Origin: Spirochaetia bacterium | GTDB taxonomy: Bacteria; Spirochaetota; UBA4802; UBA5550 | Length of the DNA stretch: 64,000 nucleotides | NCBI GenBank assembly: GCA_009885955.1 | Contig: VFJS01000002.1 | Span: 1-64,000 of the forward strand | Direction of reading: 5' to 3' | Part shown: positions 17,546-25,344 of the stretch, one piece after another | Layout: the number at the start of each line of letters is the position of its first letter | Numbering within the stretch: position 1 is the first letter of the stretch | Program-made: the position numbers and the translations under genes | The notes under the pieces: generated by a model | What the model was told of the DNA's origin: nothing | The model's database searches: none | The model's input: the letters and a program-made list of their open reading frames with translations, nothing else

Positions 17546-18667
17546 ATGAACAGCAACCAGTCAGTAATCATACTTCTTGTTATCATTATCACGGCAGGGA
17601 TTATTCTCTTTATCATACTCAACCAGAGAATAAAGAGGCTCCAGGAGGCTGCTGCCGGGCAGAAGGGCGACCTCATCCTGCAGCTTGTCCAGTCCCTCAG
17701 ACAGGACCTGAACGTTACTTCTACCCAGAACAGGCAGGAGATCATGCAGAAAATCGACAGGCTTCTGCAGCAGTTCAACACCAATGCAGTGGAGAGCACA
17801 AAGATCATGCAGAGCCAGTTCAGGCAGTCAGCGGAGATCATTAAGGATGTCACGGACCGGCTGAGAAAGATTGATGATACCAACCGGCAGATCCTCGACT
17901 TTTCCGGCCAGATGAAAAGCCTGGAGAATATTCTCAAAAACCCGAAACAGAGGGGAATCCTGGGTGAATATTTCCTGGAAGCCCTGCTGGGGAATGTTCT
18001 GCAGCCCAACCAGTACAAGATGCAGTACCGCTTTCCCGGCGGCGATATGGTTGACGCAGCCATTTTTTACCGGGACAGGATAATACCGGTTGATGCGAAA
18101 TTCTCCCTTGATACCTATAACAGGATCATGGAAACGTCCGACCCGAAGGCTCGGGAACAGCTTGAGAAGGATTTCAGGAGTGATATCAAAGAGAGGATAA
18201 ATGAAACGGCAAAGTACATCCGTCCGAAAGAGGGGACTACGGAATTCGCTTTTATGTTCATTCCGGCGGAAGGGGTCTACTACAACCTCCTCGTGTACAG
18301 CGCAGGGAGCACCGTAGTGAAAACCAGGGATCTGATTGAATATGCCTTTCAGAAGCATGTGATCATTGTCTCTCCCACATCCTTCTTCGCGTACCTGGAG
18401 ACTGTTCTGCAGGGGTTGAAGGCCCAGAAGGTTGAGGAAAACATAAAGGTCATCATAAGTAGAATACACGGGCTCAGCAGGCACCTCGGTGAATTCGAGA
18501 ACCATTTTCAGAAAATCGGAAAAAACCTTGCCGCATCGGTGGGGAGCTATAATTCGGCATATAAAGAATTCAAGAAAGTCGATACCGATATCTATAAAAT
18601 CGCCGAAGGGGAAGCGGGCGGCATGGTGGAACCACTGCTCCTTGAAGTGCCGGATACCGATGAGTAA
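17546..18667 (+). CDS. rmuC: DNA recombination protein RmuC
   Basis: 373 residues from ATG 17546; an in-frame TTG at 17486 would add 20 polar residues with no signal character and is less likely. One N-terminal membrane helix (SVIILLVIIITAGIILFIIL), a coiled coil to about residue 130, then the nuclease-like RmuC domain: NPKQRGILGEYFLEALLGNV, GGDMVDAAIF, RIIPVDAKFSLDTY, and EFAFMFIPAEGVYY. RmuC limits certain DNA rearrangements and is related to restriction-endonuclease-fold nucleases; D and K of VDAKF and E of GILGE fit the active site. A Rho-independent terminator follows. The ribosome site is weak. Confidence 0.88.
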   Translation: MNSNQSVIILLVIIITAGIILFIILNQRIKRLQEAAAGQKGDLILQLVQSLRQDLNVTSTQNRQEIMQKIDRLLQQFNTNAVESTKIMQSQFRQSAEIIKDVTDRLRKIDDTNRQILDFSGQMKSLENILKNPKQRGILGEYFLEALLGNVLQPNQYKMQYRFPGGDMVDAAIFYRDRIIPVDAKFSLDTYNRIMETSDPKAREQLEKDFRSDIKERINETAKYIRPKEGTTEFAFMFIPAEGVYYNLLVYSAGSTVVKTRDLIEYAFQKHVIIVSPTSFFAYLETVLQGLKAQKVEENIKVIISRIHGLSRHLGEFENHFQKIGKNLAASVGSYNSAYKEFKKVDTDIYKIAEGEAGGMVEPLLLEVPDTDE

Positions 18668-18693
18668 AATAACGTACAGGGCAGGAAAAATTC

Positions 18694-18725
18694 CCGGAAT
18701 ATAAAACGCGGATATCCGGTTTTTT
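18694..18725 (+). terminator. Rho-independent terminator after rmuC
   Basis: CCGGAATAT and ATATCCGG pair with one bulged A around a loop of about eight bases, and are followed directly by six T. The stem begins 26 bases after the rmuC stop. Confidence 0.65.
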
Positions 18726-18805
18726 GTTGACATATTCTGAAAAAAAATTATTAATTTACTGTGCTTTCATGAATACATCCAATGAGTTAAATATGGTTAA
18801 AAAAT

Positions 18806-18961
18806 GTAACTGCTCAGCCAGAAAATATGACAAAAATTTTGCTCACGGATTAGCACGGATAAACACTGATAAAAATAAGAATAAGATTCTGATAATGATA
18901 TTATAAAATCCGTGAATATCCACGTGAAGACCTGAGCAATTATTTATAGCTGAGTAGTTAC
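18806..18961. repeat. 156-bp MITE-like element with 13-bp terminal inverted repeats
   Basis: The ends are GTAACTGCTCAGC and GCTGAGTAGTTAC (12 of 13 paired). Inner arms TTGCTCACGGATT (18839) and AATCCGTGA (near 18908) also pair, with further ACGGATA-type steps between. There is no open reading frame of note. A half copy with the same left end is at 14212-14246, and an ACGGATT fragment near 31200. It lies in the 320-bp gap between rmuC and the MuiA-like gene; nothing else is seen there besides the terminator. Confidence 0.75.
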
Positions 18962-18987
18962 TAAAAAATTCCCGGAGCCGAGGTAAT

Positions 18988-20838
18988 ATGAAAAAATACA
19001 TTCTTATAATAGCTGCAGCTCTCTCAGTCACACTTGTGAAAGCGGATACGGAGCTGAAGAAAGAGATAGAAATAGATTCGAAGATCGACAGGGTGATGGT
19101 CTATCAGGACAGGGCGCTCATTACGCGTAAATCGCGCCCCTTCACCCTGAATCAGGGAATGTACGACATAAGCTTCAGGGATCTGCCCGAGCTGATAAAT
19201 GACGATTCCGTCAGGGCCGGCATCCAGGACGGGGGGAATGTGAGAATCCTGGATGTTGAAGTGAGGACTTATCAGCTTGAAAAGAGCCCCGAACAAAAGG
19301 TAAGAGATTTAAAAGAGAGCCTTGAAAAAATGACCGATGAAAAAAAGAGTGTTGAAAACAGGCTTGCTGTGCTGAAACTCGATAAAGAATACCTGGCCAA
19401 TGTGAAAGAGAGCTTCCTCAATATCAGGAAGAGCGCTGAAAGTGAGGATAAAGTGATCCAGCACAGGGAGAGAACTGTGCATGGCATAAAAGAGTATGAC
19501 GAAATGTCCAGGTATATGAATGAAAAATTAAGGAAGAACTTTATTGATGTCCAGGGCGAGGAGATTAATCTCCGTACAATCAAGAGCCGGATATCATTTA
19601 TCAGTGGGGAACTGAAAAAACTGAATGTAAGCCATACCGCCATTCCGAAGAAAAAATTAATCAAGGTCACCATCGAGGTTCTCAGGGAAGGATCCTATGT
19701 GATGGAGATTACCTATATGAATCACAGGGTTAAATGGGAGCCGGGGTATGATATACGGGTGAACTATGGCGAGATGAAGACGGAATTCATCGGGCACGGA
19801 ATTGTTTCACAGAACAGCGGCGAAGACTGGATAAACACGAAAATCTCTTATTCAACAGCGCAGCCCTCAATGCAGGGATGGCTTCCGGAGATTGTGCCCC
19901 TCTATGCAACCCTTACATCCAATCTGCCCAGGCAGCAGTCCAACAAGCAGAAAAAAATTTCCTCGCAACAGGAGATGAACAGGTCCATGCTCGACAACAG
20001 GATGAACGAGCAGAAGGAGAAGGATAAGGATAAAGACCGTGGCGGCGAGGATACCGGGGAGGGGCTTGTCACTGAAACAACTGCCTCGGCAAGGTCATCG
20101 GCTCAGGTGGGCTCCCTTGTCTTTGATGTCGTGAAGAGATCGAATATCATGAGCGATGACTCCCCGCACAGGACAACAATAAGCCGGCAGACATTTCCTG
20201 TTAAATTTGAATATATCAGCATACCCAAGATTACTCCCCATGCCTATCTCCAGGCTGTCGGGAAAAACAGTATGACTTCGCCTATATTGAAAGGGAACCT
20301 TAACATCTTTATGGGGAATGATTTCGTCGGGTCATCACGGACGGACAATATCCTCCCTGAAGAGGATTTCGAGCTTACTCTGAGCGTCAATGAAAATATA
20401 CGGGTAAAGAGGACGCTGGATGAAAAGGAGATAAAAAAGCCCGGATTTCTCTCCAACAACAGGAGGACCACATACACGTTCCTCATTAAGATTGAAAACT
20501 ATACCGGGAGTGATATCATTATTAATATCCTGGACCAGATACCAATCAGCAACTCAGAGGAGGTTGAAATTGAATCCCCTGTGTTTTCCCATGAACCGGT
20601 GAAGAAGGGAAAAAACGGGATTGTCAAATGGAGATTCAACATGAAGCCGAAGGAGACAGTGAATCTTTCGTTCTCATTCACGGTATCTGTACCGAAAGAC
20701 AAGGAGCCTGCTTTTTTCATGACAAATATGTCGCCCTCCATATATCTTCAGAATATTTCGAACACGGAGAGCGATGTGAAATTGTATGATTTTGACATGA
20801 AGAAAAAGGGGCCGGCAATGCGGCAGAAATTATATTGA
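18988..20838 (+). CDS. exported MuiA-like protein (DUF4140/DUF4139)
   Basis: 616 residues with signal peptide MKKYILIIAAALSVTLVKA. The early DRVMVYQDRALITRKSR is the DUF4140 opening; a coiled coil covers about 105-190. DUF4139 follows (KWEPGYDIRVNYGEMKTEFI, NSGEDWINTKISYSTAQPS) and ends in an Ig-like region with ENYTGSDIIINILDQIPIS. A low-complexity charged insert EQKEKDKDKDRGGED lies near 350. The family includes the 'mucoidy inhibitor A' proteins; the mechanism is unknown. It acts in the periplasm or cell surface. An HtrA-like protease gene starts 13 bp after the stop, so both are likely co-expressed in envelope maintenance. Confidence 0.8.
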   Translation: MKKYILIIAAALSVTLVKADTELKKEIEIDSKIDRVMVYQDRALITRKSRPFTLNQGMYDISFRDLPELINDDSVRAGIQDGGNVRILDVEVRTYQLEKSPEQKVRDLKESLEKMTDEKKSVENRLAVLKLDKEYLANVKESFLNIRKSAESEDKVIQHRERTVHGIKEYDEMSRYMNEKLRKNFIDVQGEEINLRTIKSRISFISGELKKLNVSHTAIPKKKLIKVTIEVLREGSYVMEITYMNHRVKWEPGYDIRVNYGEMKTEFIGHGIVSQNSGEDWINTKISYSTAQPSMQGWLPEIVPLYATLTSNLPRQQSNKQKKISSQQEMNRSMLDNRMNEQKEKDKDKDRGGEDTGEGLVTETTASARSSAQVGSLVFDVVKRSNIMSDDSPHRTTISRQTFPVKFEYISIPKITPHAYLQAVGKNSMTSPILKGNLNIFMGNDFVGSSRTDNILPEEDFELTLSVNENIRVKRTLDEKEIKKPGFLSNNRRTTYTFLIKIENYTGSDIIINILDQIPISNSEEVEIESPVFSHEPVKKGKNGIVKWRFNMKPKETVNLSFSFTVSVPKDKEPAFFMTNMSPSIYLQNISNTESDVKLYDFDMKKKGPAMRQKLY

Positions 20839-20851
20839 TGGAAGTGAAACG

Positions 20852-22360
20852 ATGGTAATGCCGGTCTTATCCAGAAAATTTAAACGTACTGTCCATCCGG
20901 CATTAGTGATGTTATTGCTGATAGTTACCTCCCACTCCTCAGGTAACCCTCAGACAAAAGAGAAATTTGTAGATACTGGGAAATCCACGGTTAAAATTAT
21001 ATGCACCTTTGTCTTAAATGACTACTGCAGCCCCTGGAAGGTGAAATCACACAGCACCAAGGCTGGCTCCGGGGCTGTCATCACCGGGAAAAGGATTCTG
21101 ACAAACGCCCATGTTGTCTCCGATGCCACGTTCATCCAGGTACAGATGGAAAATTCTCCGGTCCTGTATAATGCTTCAGTGCTCCATGTATCTCACGAGG
21201 CAGACGTTGCCGTGATAAAGGTGGATGATGAAAATTTTTTCAAAGGGACAATCCCGCTGGAACTTGGCGGATTACCGAAACTGAGAACCAGTGTAACCAT
21301 AAGCGGCTACCCTGTCGGCGGCGAGCGCATAGCAATTACCGAGGGGGTTATATCGAGAATTGAAATCGGTAAATATTCCCATGACGGAGATGCATCCTTT
21401 CTCATGATCCAGACCGATGCGGCAATTAATCCCGGAAACAGCGGGGGCCCGGCAATTCAGAACGGAAAGATTGTGGGACTTGCTTTTCAGGTCAGGACAA
21501 AGACATCGAATATCGGCTATTTAATACCGGCGTCGGTGATAAACCATTTTTTAACTGATGTGGAGGATGGCGTTTATGACGGATTCCCATCCCTCGGCAT
21601 TATGACCGAAAAGCTGCTGAACAGGAGCTACAGGGAATTTCTCGGAATGGGGGAAACCCGTACCGGAGTTGTAATTACCAGTGTAATACGGGGCGGGAGC
21701 GCTGAAAAATATCTCAATGAAAAGGATGTTCTCCTGAGCATTGACGGATATCCAATTGCCAATGACGGCAGTATTTCCTTTCCCGATGGAAGGATCGGCA
21801 TGAGCCATCTTATTTATTTAAAACAGAAAGGTGAGAAAATAGAGCTTGTGATATTAAGGAATCAAAAGGAGATGACCCTTATTTTTCCGGTAAAGCAGCA
21901 ATTTTCCAGAATCAACTGGAGCAATGAATACGGACGCAAACCAAGGTATATCATATTTTCAGGGCTTGTTTTCCAGGTTCTTTCCAATGAGTACCTGAAA
22001 TGCTGGGACAAGACCTATGATACAAGCGATTTGACAATTTTATACGCCTTTTATTTTCATAATACTGACATGATAGACCTTGGAAGGAAGGAGTTCATTG
22101 TAATCAACCAGGTACTCCCTGATACGTCGAATTCATACCTTGCTGATATCCATGACAGGATTGTAAATGAAATAAACGGAATCCCGATAAACAGCCTTGA
22201 CGATATATTGAAATCCGTTCAAAAGCCTTCCGGTGATTTTCATCTCATAAAGCTGGAAGGCGTAAATAAACCAGTAGTAATCAATGCAAAGGGCGTTGAT
22301 GAAGCGGATAAGCGTATTATGAAGAATTACAAAATACCGGCTCTGTCCCGGCTGAAATGA
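20852..22360 (+). CDS. HtrA/Deg-like serine protease with PDZ domains
   Basis: 502 residues. An N-terminal hydrophobic segment at about 15-28 is a signal or anchor. The chymotrypsin-like triad is complete: His87 in LTNAHVVS, Asp118 in EADVAVIKV, Ser197 in NPGNSGGPA. After the protease domain a PDZ domain starts near 245 (GIMTEKLLNRSYREFLGM), and a second PDZ-like region ends the protein (VNEINGIPINSLDDILKSV). The architecture with a long region between PDZ domains resembles plant-type Deg proteases more than E. coli DegP. Role: degradation of damaged envelope proteins. It is second in a pair with the MuiA-like gene. Confidence 0.85.
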   Translation: MVMPVLSRKFKRTVHPALVMLLLIVTSHSSGNPQTKEKFVDTGKSTVKIICTFVLNDYCSPWKVKSHSTKAGSGAVITGKRILTNAHVVSDATFIQVQMENSPVLYNASVLHVSHEADVAVIKVDDENFFKGTIPLELGGLPKLRTSVTISGYPVGGERIAITEGVISRIEIGKYSHDGDASFLMIQTDAAINPGNSGGPAIQNGKIVGLAFQVRTKTSNIGYLIPASVINHFLTDVEDGVYDGFPSLGIMTEKLLNRSYREFLGMGETRTGVVITSVIRGGSAEKYLNEKDVLLSIDGYPIANDGSISFPDGRIGMSHLIYLKQKGEKIELVILRNQKEMTLIFPVKQQFSRINWSNEYGRKPRYIIFSGLVFQVLSNEYLKCWDKTYDTSDLTILYAFYFHNTDMIDLGRKEFIVINQVLPDTSNSYLADIHDRIVNEINGIPINSLDDILKSVQKPSGDFHLIKLEGVNKPVVINAKGVDEADKRIMKNYKIPALSRLK

Positions 22361-22457
22361 ACATTACTATTAATCATTCATCATGGCCATCTCTGTTAAC
22401 TGTATCAAAGATTTTAATAATTTGCATGAATTATTGAAATGATAAGCGGTATATGAT

Positions 22458-23552
22458 TTGAAAATTGTAAAGGCCATGATCATAGATAATTCCGCAGTAA
22501 TGAGGACGACGCTCTCCGACCTCCTCTCGGACCTTATCAATCTTGATATCGTAGCCACGGCTATGGAGCCCCTTTTCGCAATAAAAAAAATTGAAAAGTA
22601 CCAGCCCGATATCCTTATCATTAATGAATCAGTAATGATCTGCCAGGGTATTGAGAAACTTTGCAGCAGGATAATAGATGCAGGCCTCCCGGTGATAATG
22701 CTTAAATCGGAACATGGCATTGCAGATCTCCACACAGATAAACTGCTCTTTTCAGTAAGATATGAAACGGTGACCAAACCCTATCTGAGCCAGGGCAATA
22801 ACCTTGAAGACTTCAGGGAGTCCCTTGTAGAAAAAATTTCCGGAATCAGCATGATGAAAATGGAGCGGGGGAAGGTGAAAAAAAATAATGGGCGGCCGGA
22901 ACCGGTGAGGTTCCAGGTTGCGGAGAAACACAATGCCGATGTTATCCTGAGTAAAGACAGCCCCAGGAGCAGGTACGCTGATGCCGGCACAGTTATTGCC
23001 ATAGGGGCATCAACCGGCGGCACGGAGCTTGTGGAGGACATACTCTACAAAATTCCGTCCGATCTCCCGGGAATAGTTATTGCGATTCACATGCCCGGAG
23101 TCTTTACAAAGAGCTATGCCGACAGGGTAAACGTTAAATCACGGCTCAATGTCAGGGAGGCATCGGACGGCGATTCAGTTACAAGAGGGACAGCCCTCAT
23201 TGCGCCTGGTGAAAGGCACATGCTCCTCCGCTGCAGCTCCTCGGGCTATACCGTGGAGATCAACAACGGCCAGCTGGTGAACAGGCACAAGCCGTCAGTT
23301 GACGTGCTTTTCCGTTCTGTTTCGCTGGCCGCGGGGAAAAATGCCATCGGCATACTCTGTACCGGAATGGGTGACGACGGAGCAAGGGGCCTTCTGGAGA
23401 TTAAGGATTCAGGCGGGTTTACCATTGCGCAGGATGAGGCATCGAGCATTGTATGGGGAATGCCCAGGGAGGCAATAAAGCTCGGCGGTGCAGGCAGGGT
23501 GCTTGGCGCGGATGAAATAATAGAATTTCTAAAAACTCTCAGGACCAGGTGA
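22458..23552 (+). CDS. cheB: CheB-type protein-glutamate methylesterase with degenerate receiver
   Basis: 364 residues, read from TTG 22458 because the protein then opens as CheB does (MKIVKAMIIDNSAVMRTTL); ATG 22476 is the alternative. The catalytic methylesterase domain is intact: Ser185 in IGASTGGTE, His211 in IHMPGVFTKSYADR, Asp307 in GMGDDGARG. In the receiver, the phospho-acceptor Asp is replaced by Asn56 (DILIINESV) and the second acid of the D-D pair by Asn11, while the VTKP lysine (107) is kept. It should therefore not be phosphorylated in the normal way. No cheA, cheR or receptor gene is nearby. It overlaps the next gene's GTG by four bases. Confidence 0.85.
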   Translation: MKIVKAMIIDNSAVMRTTLSDLLSDLINLDIVATAMEPLFAIKKIEKYQPDILIINESVMICQGIEKLCSRIIDAGLPVIMLKSEHGIADLHTDKLLFSVRYETVTKPYLSQGNNLEDFRESLVEKISGISMMKMERGKVKKNNGRPEPVRFQVAEKHNADVILSKDSPRSRYADAGTVIAIGASTGGTELVEDILYKIPSDLPGIVIAIHMPGVFTKSYADRVNVKSRLNVREASDGDSVTRGTALIAPGERHMLLRCSSSGYTVEINNGQLVNRHKPSVDVLFRSVSLAAGKNAIGILCTGMGDDGARGLLEIKDSGGFTIAQDEASSIVWGMPREAIKLGGAGRVLGADEIIEFLKTLRTR

Positions 23553-24427
23553 GGTGCGGATATGAAAAACCGGTTATGAAATGTTACGATTCACACATAC
23601 ATTGTTTTTATCATGGATCCTTTGAACATGCATTCATGAATTTTCAGAAGATTGAAGGTTTTCTTGGCGGATGTCTTCTTATATTTGAAGAGGCGCCGGG
23701 AGACTTTGCCGATGTCCGCAACATGGTCCCCGTTGCATACCACGGCAAGGTGACTGAAGAAGCGATTAATCCCGCAGGCATTGTGATCCCGGCAATAATG
23801 AAAAACCGGTTTCCGGAATTCATTCCCTATATTGATACCAGGTATTTCAGGCCGGAGCATGTACAAAGTTTCGGCGACTATGCAGCCGTTGGATTCAGGG
23901 GAGTCAAGGTGCTCTATGTTCCTGAGTATGATGAAATTCTGAACATTGCGGGATGGGAAAAAAGTTTTGGCAGGAGCCTGGCACAGTCAGAGAAGATGAT
24001 TTCAGATTTGATGGCCAGGTGCCTGGAGTTCAACTTACCGGTCCTCTTCCATGCAGATCTCAGGAGATATGGTGAATTTGTATCGAGCCTTCTTTCCGCC
24101 TATCCCGGACTGAAAATGAACGTTCCCCATTTCGGAAGCTCCAGGAAGGAAATGGCCAGGCTGCTGGAAAGGCATGAGAACTGCTACACCGATTTTTCAT
24201 CCCTGCTCCCGTTCATGATGGAGGCGCCCGATGCCTACCTGGGGTTTATAAAGGAATTCTCAAACCGTGTGCTCTTCGGCAGTGATGCCCTTTTGAGTAC
24301 ACCTGGAGTACTTAGGGAATATATGGAATTTATTGATACATTTCTCGAAGGAGATGTCAGGGAGAGGGTGGTTATTCATAACTATCTCAGGTTTCATGGA
24401 ATCGAAATAAAACAGGATGATAAATAA
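23549..24427 (+). CDS. metal-dependent amidohydrolase (TIM-barrel, amidohydrolase_2-like)
   Basis: About 292 residues if GTG 23549 is used (GTGA overlap with cheB) or 283 from ATG 23576; neither has a strong ribosome site. Metal-binding positions are visible: the HxH in CYDSHIHCFYHG, His in LFHADL, His in NVPHFG and Asp in LFGSDALLS. The barrel order fits the decarboxylase/amidohydrolase_2 branch. The substrate is unknown. It is cytoplasmic, placed between cheB and a small lipoprotein gene that starts nine bases later, so it looks like the middle of a three-gene run. Confidence 0.72.
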   Translation: MRCGYEKPVMKCYDSHIHCFYHGSFEHAFMNFQKIEGFLGGCLLIFEEAPGDFADVRNMVPVAYHGKVTEEAINPAGIVIPAIMKNRFPEFIPYIDTRYFRPEHVQSFGDYAAVGFRGVKVLYVPEYDEILNIAGWEKSFGRSLAQSEKMISDLMARCLEFNLPVLFHADLRRYGEFVSSLLSAYPGLKMNVPHFGSSRKEMARLLERHENCYTDFSSLLPFMMEAPDAYLGFIKEFSNRVLFGSDALLSTPGVLREYMEFIDTFLEGDVRERVVIHNYLRFHGIEIKQDDK

Positions 24428-24436
24428 CATATTTTT

Positions 24437-24706
24437 ATGAAAAATGAAAAACGTCTTTCAACAGTCCTTCAATGTTTGTATCTCCTGGCCCTTGTGCTGA
24501 TTGTTATCAGCTGCAGCAGGGAGGTGAAGGACTATGACAGGTGCCTGGAGCGCTGCAGGTACAGGTACATGTACTGTGCCGACGGCTGCCCGAAGGACAG
24601 TATAAATTTTTCCTTTGATTTTTCCACGGGATTTTATTCATGCCAGGACAGGTGCGATAGTGTCAGGAACAGGTGCATGGAAAGCTGTTCGGTTCTCGGA
24701 AAATAA
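24437..24706 (+). CDS. small lipoprotein with two CX3C-X6-CX3C repeats
   Basis: 89 residues. The N-terminus is basic and hydrophobic and ends in the lipobox VISC (Cys26). The mature part has eight cysteines in two exact repeats: C36-x3-C40-x6-C47-x3-C51 and C69-x3-C73-x6-C80-x3-C84, 18 residues apart. This twin-CX3C arrangement is what helical hairpins held by two disulphides show; each repeat probably forms one such hairpin. No family name can be given. The gene is nine bases after the amidohydrolase stop and convergent with the nitroreductase gene. Confidence 0.65.
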   Translation: MKNEKRLSTVLQCLYLLALVLIVISCSREVKDYDRCLERCRYRYMYCADGCPKDSINFSFDFSTGFYSCQDRCDSVRNRCMESCSVLGK

Positions 24707-24708
24707 TA

Positions 24709-25344
24709 TCAGCCGCCGTAATCTTCATATTTTACAAAGTCAACAATATCCATCCTGAACTTTGGCGGTAGGAGTTTCAAACCCTCTCTGGGATACCCAA
24801 GGGCTATGAGCAGCGGAATGAACCTGTCTTCGGGAATATGGAACTCCTTCTTCACCAGTTCCTGGGAAAATCCGTCCATGGGGTGGGTCTCATATCCAAG
24901 GCCCTTTGCTGCGATCATGAAGTTCATGGCAAAGAATGAAGTGTTTTTAATCGCCCAGAATTTTCTCTCAATGCTCTCCCTGGAATGATACTGGGTAAGC
25001 GGCCCCTTTTTTGTCTTATCCCTGTCTTCGGGTTTCAAGTATCCAAGATCGGCCATGTTGTCAATGACCCTGTCAAGGTTGGCCTCAAGCCCTCCCGGGT
25101 TGGCAATAACGATGAGCACTGCCGGGGCCTCGGCTACCTTGGGCTGGTTGGAAGCGCACTTTTTCAGGATTTCCTTCCTATCTATGTCGGTAACAACCAC
25201 AACCTCCCATGGCTGCAGATTGAAGGAGGAAGGAGCCATTCCCGCGATAGTGATTATTTCATTTATCTTCTCCCTGGGAATAGTCCTGGCGGGGTCAAAA
25301 AAATTTATGGCCCGTCTCGATTTTATTGCTTCTATGGTATCCAT
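24709..25344 (-). CDS. nitroreductase family flavoprotein
   Basis: 211 residues. SRRAINFFDPARTIPREKINEI is the N-terminal FMN-binding pattern (R-R in the phosphate site), APSSFNLQPWEVVVV the second, and AKGLGYETHPMDGF and LIALGYPREG the C-terminal ones. It uses FMN and NAD(P)H to reduce nitro compounds, quinones or enones; the true substrate is unknown. Its ATG overlaps the stop of the acyl-CoA dehydrogenase gene by one base (TGATG), so it is translationally coupled and probably linked to acyl or enoyl metabolism. Confidence 0.85.
   Translation of the reverse strand: MDTIEAIKSRRAINFFDPARTIPREKINEIITIAGMAPSSFNLQPWEVVVVTDIDRKEILKKCASNQPKVAEAPAVLIVIANPGGLEANLDRVIDNMADLGYLKPEDRDKTKKGPLTQYHSRESIERKFWAIKNTSFFAMNFMIAAKGLGYETHPMDGFSQELVKKEFHIPEDRFIPLLIALGYPREGLKLLPPKFRMDIVDFVKYEDYGG

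Noticed and set aside
17828-18733. Long minus-strand open frame of 301 codons opposite rmuC
   Set aside because: RmuC on the plus strand is clear and the antisense frame shows no motif.
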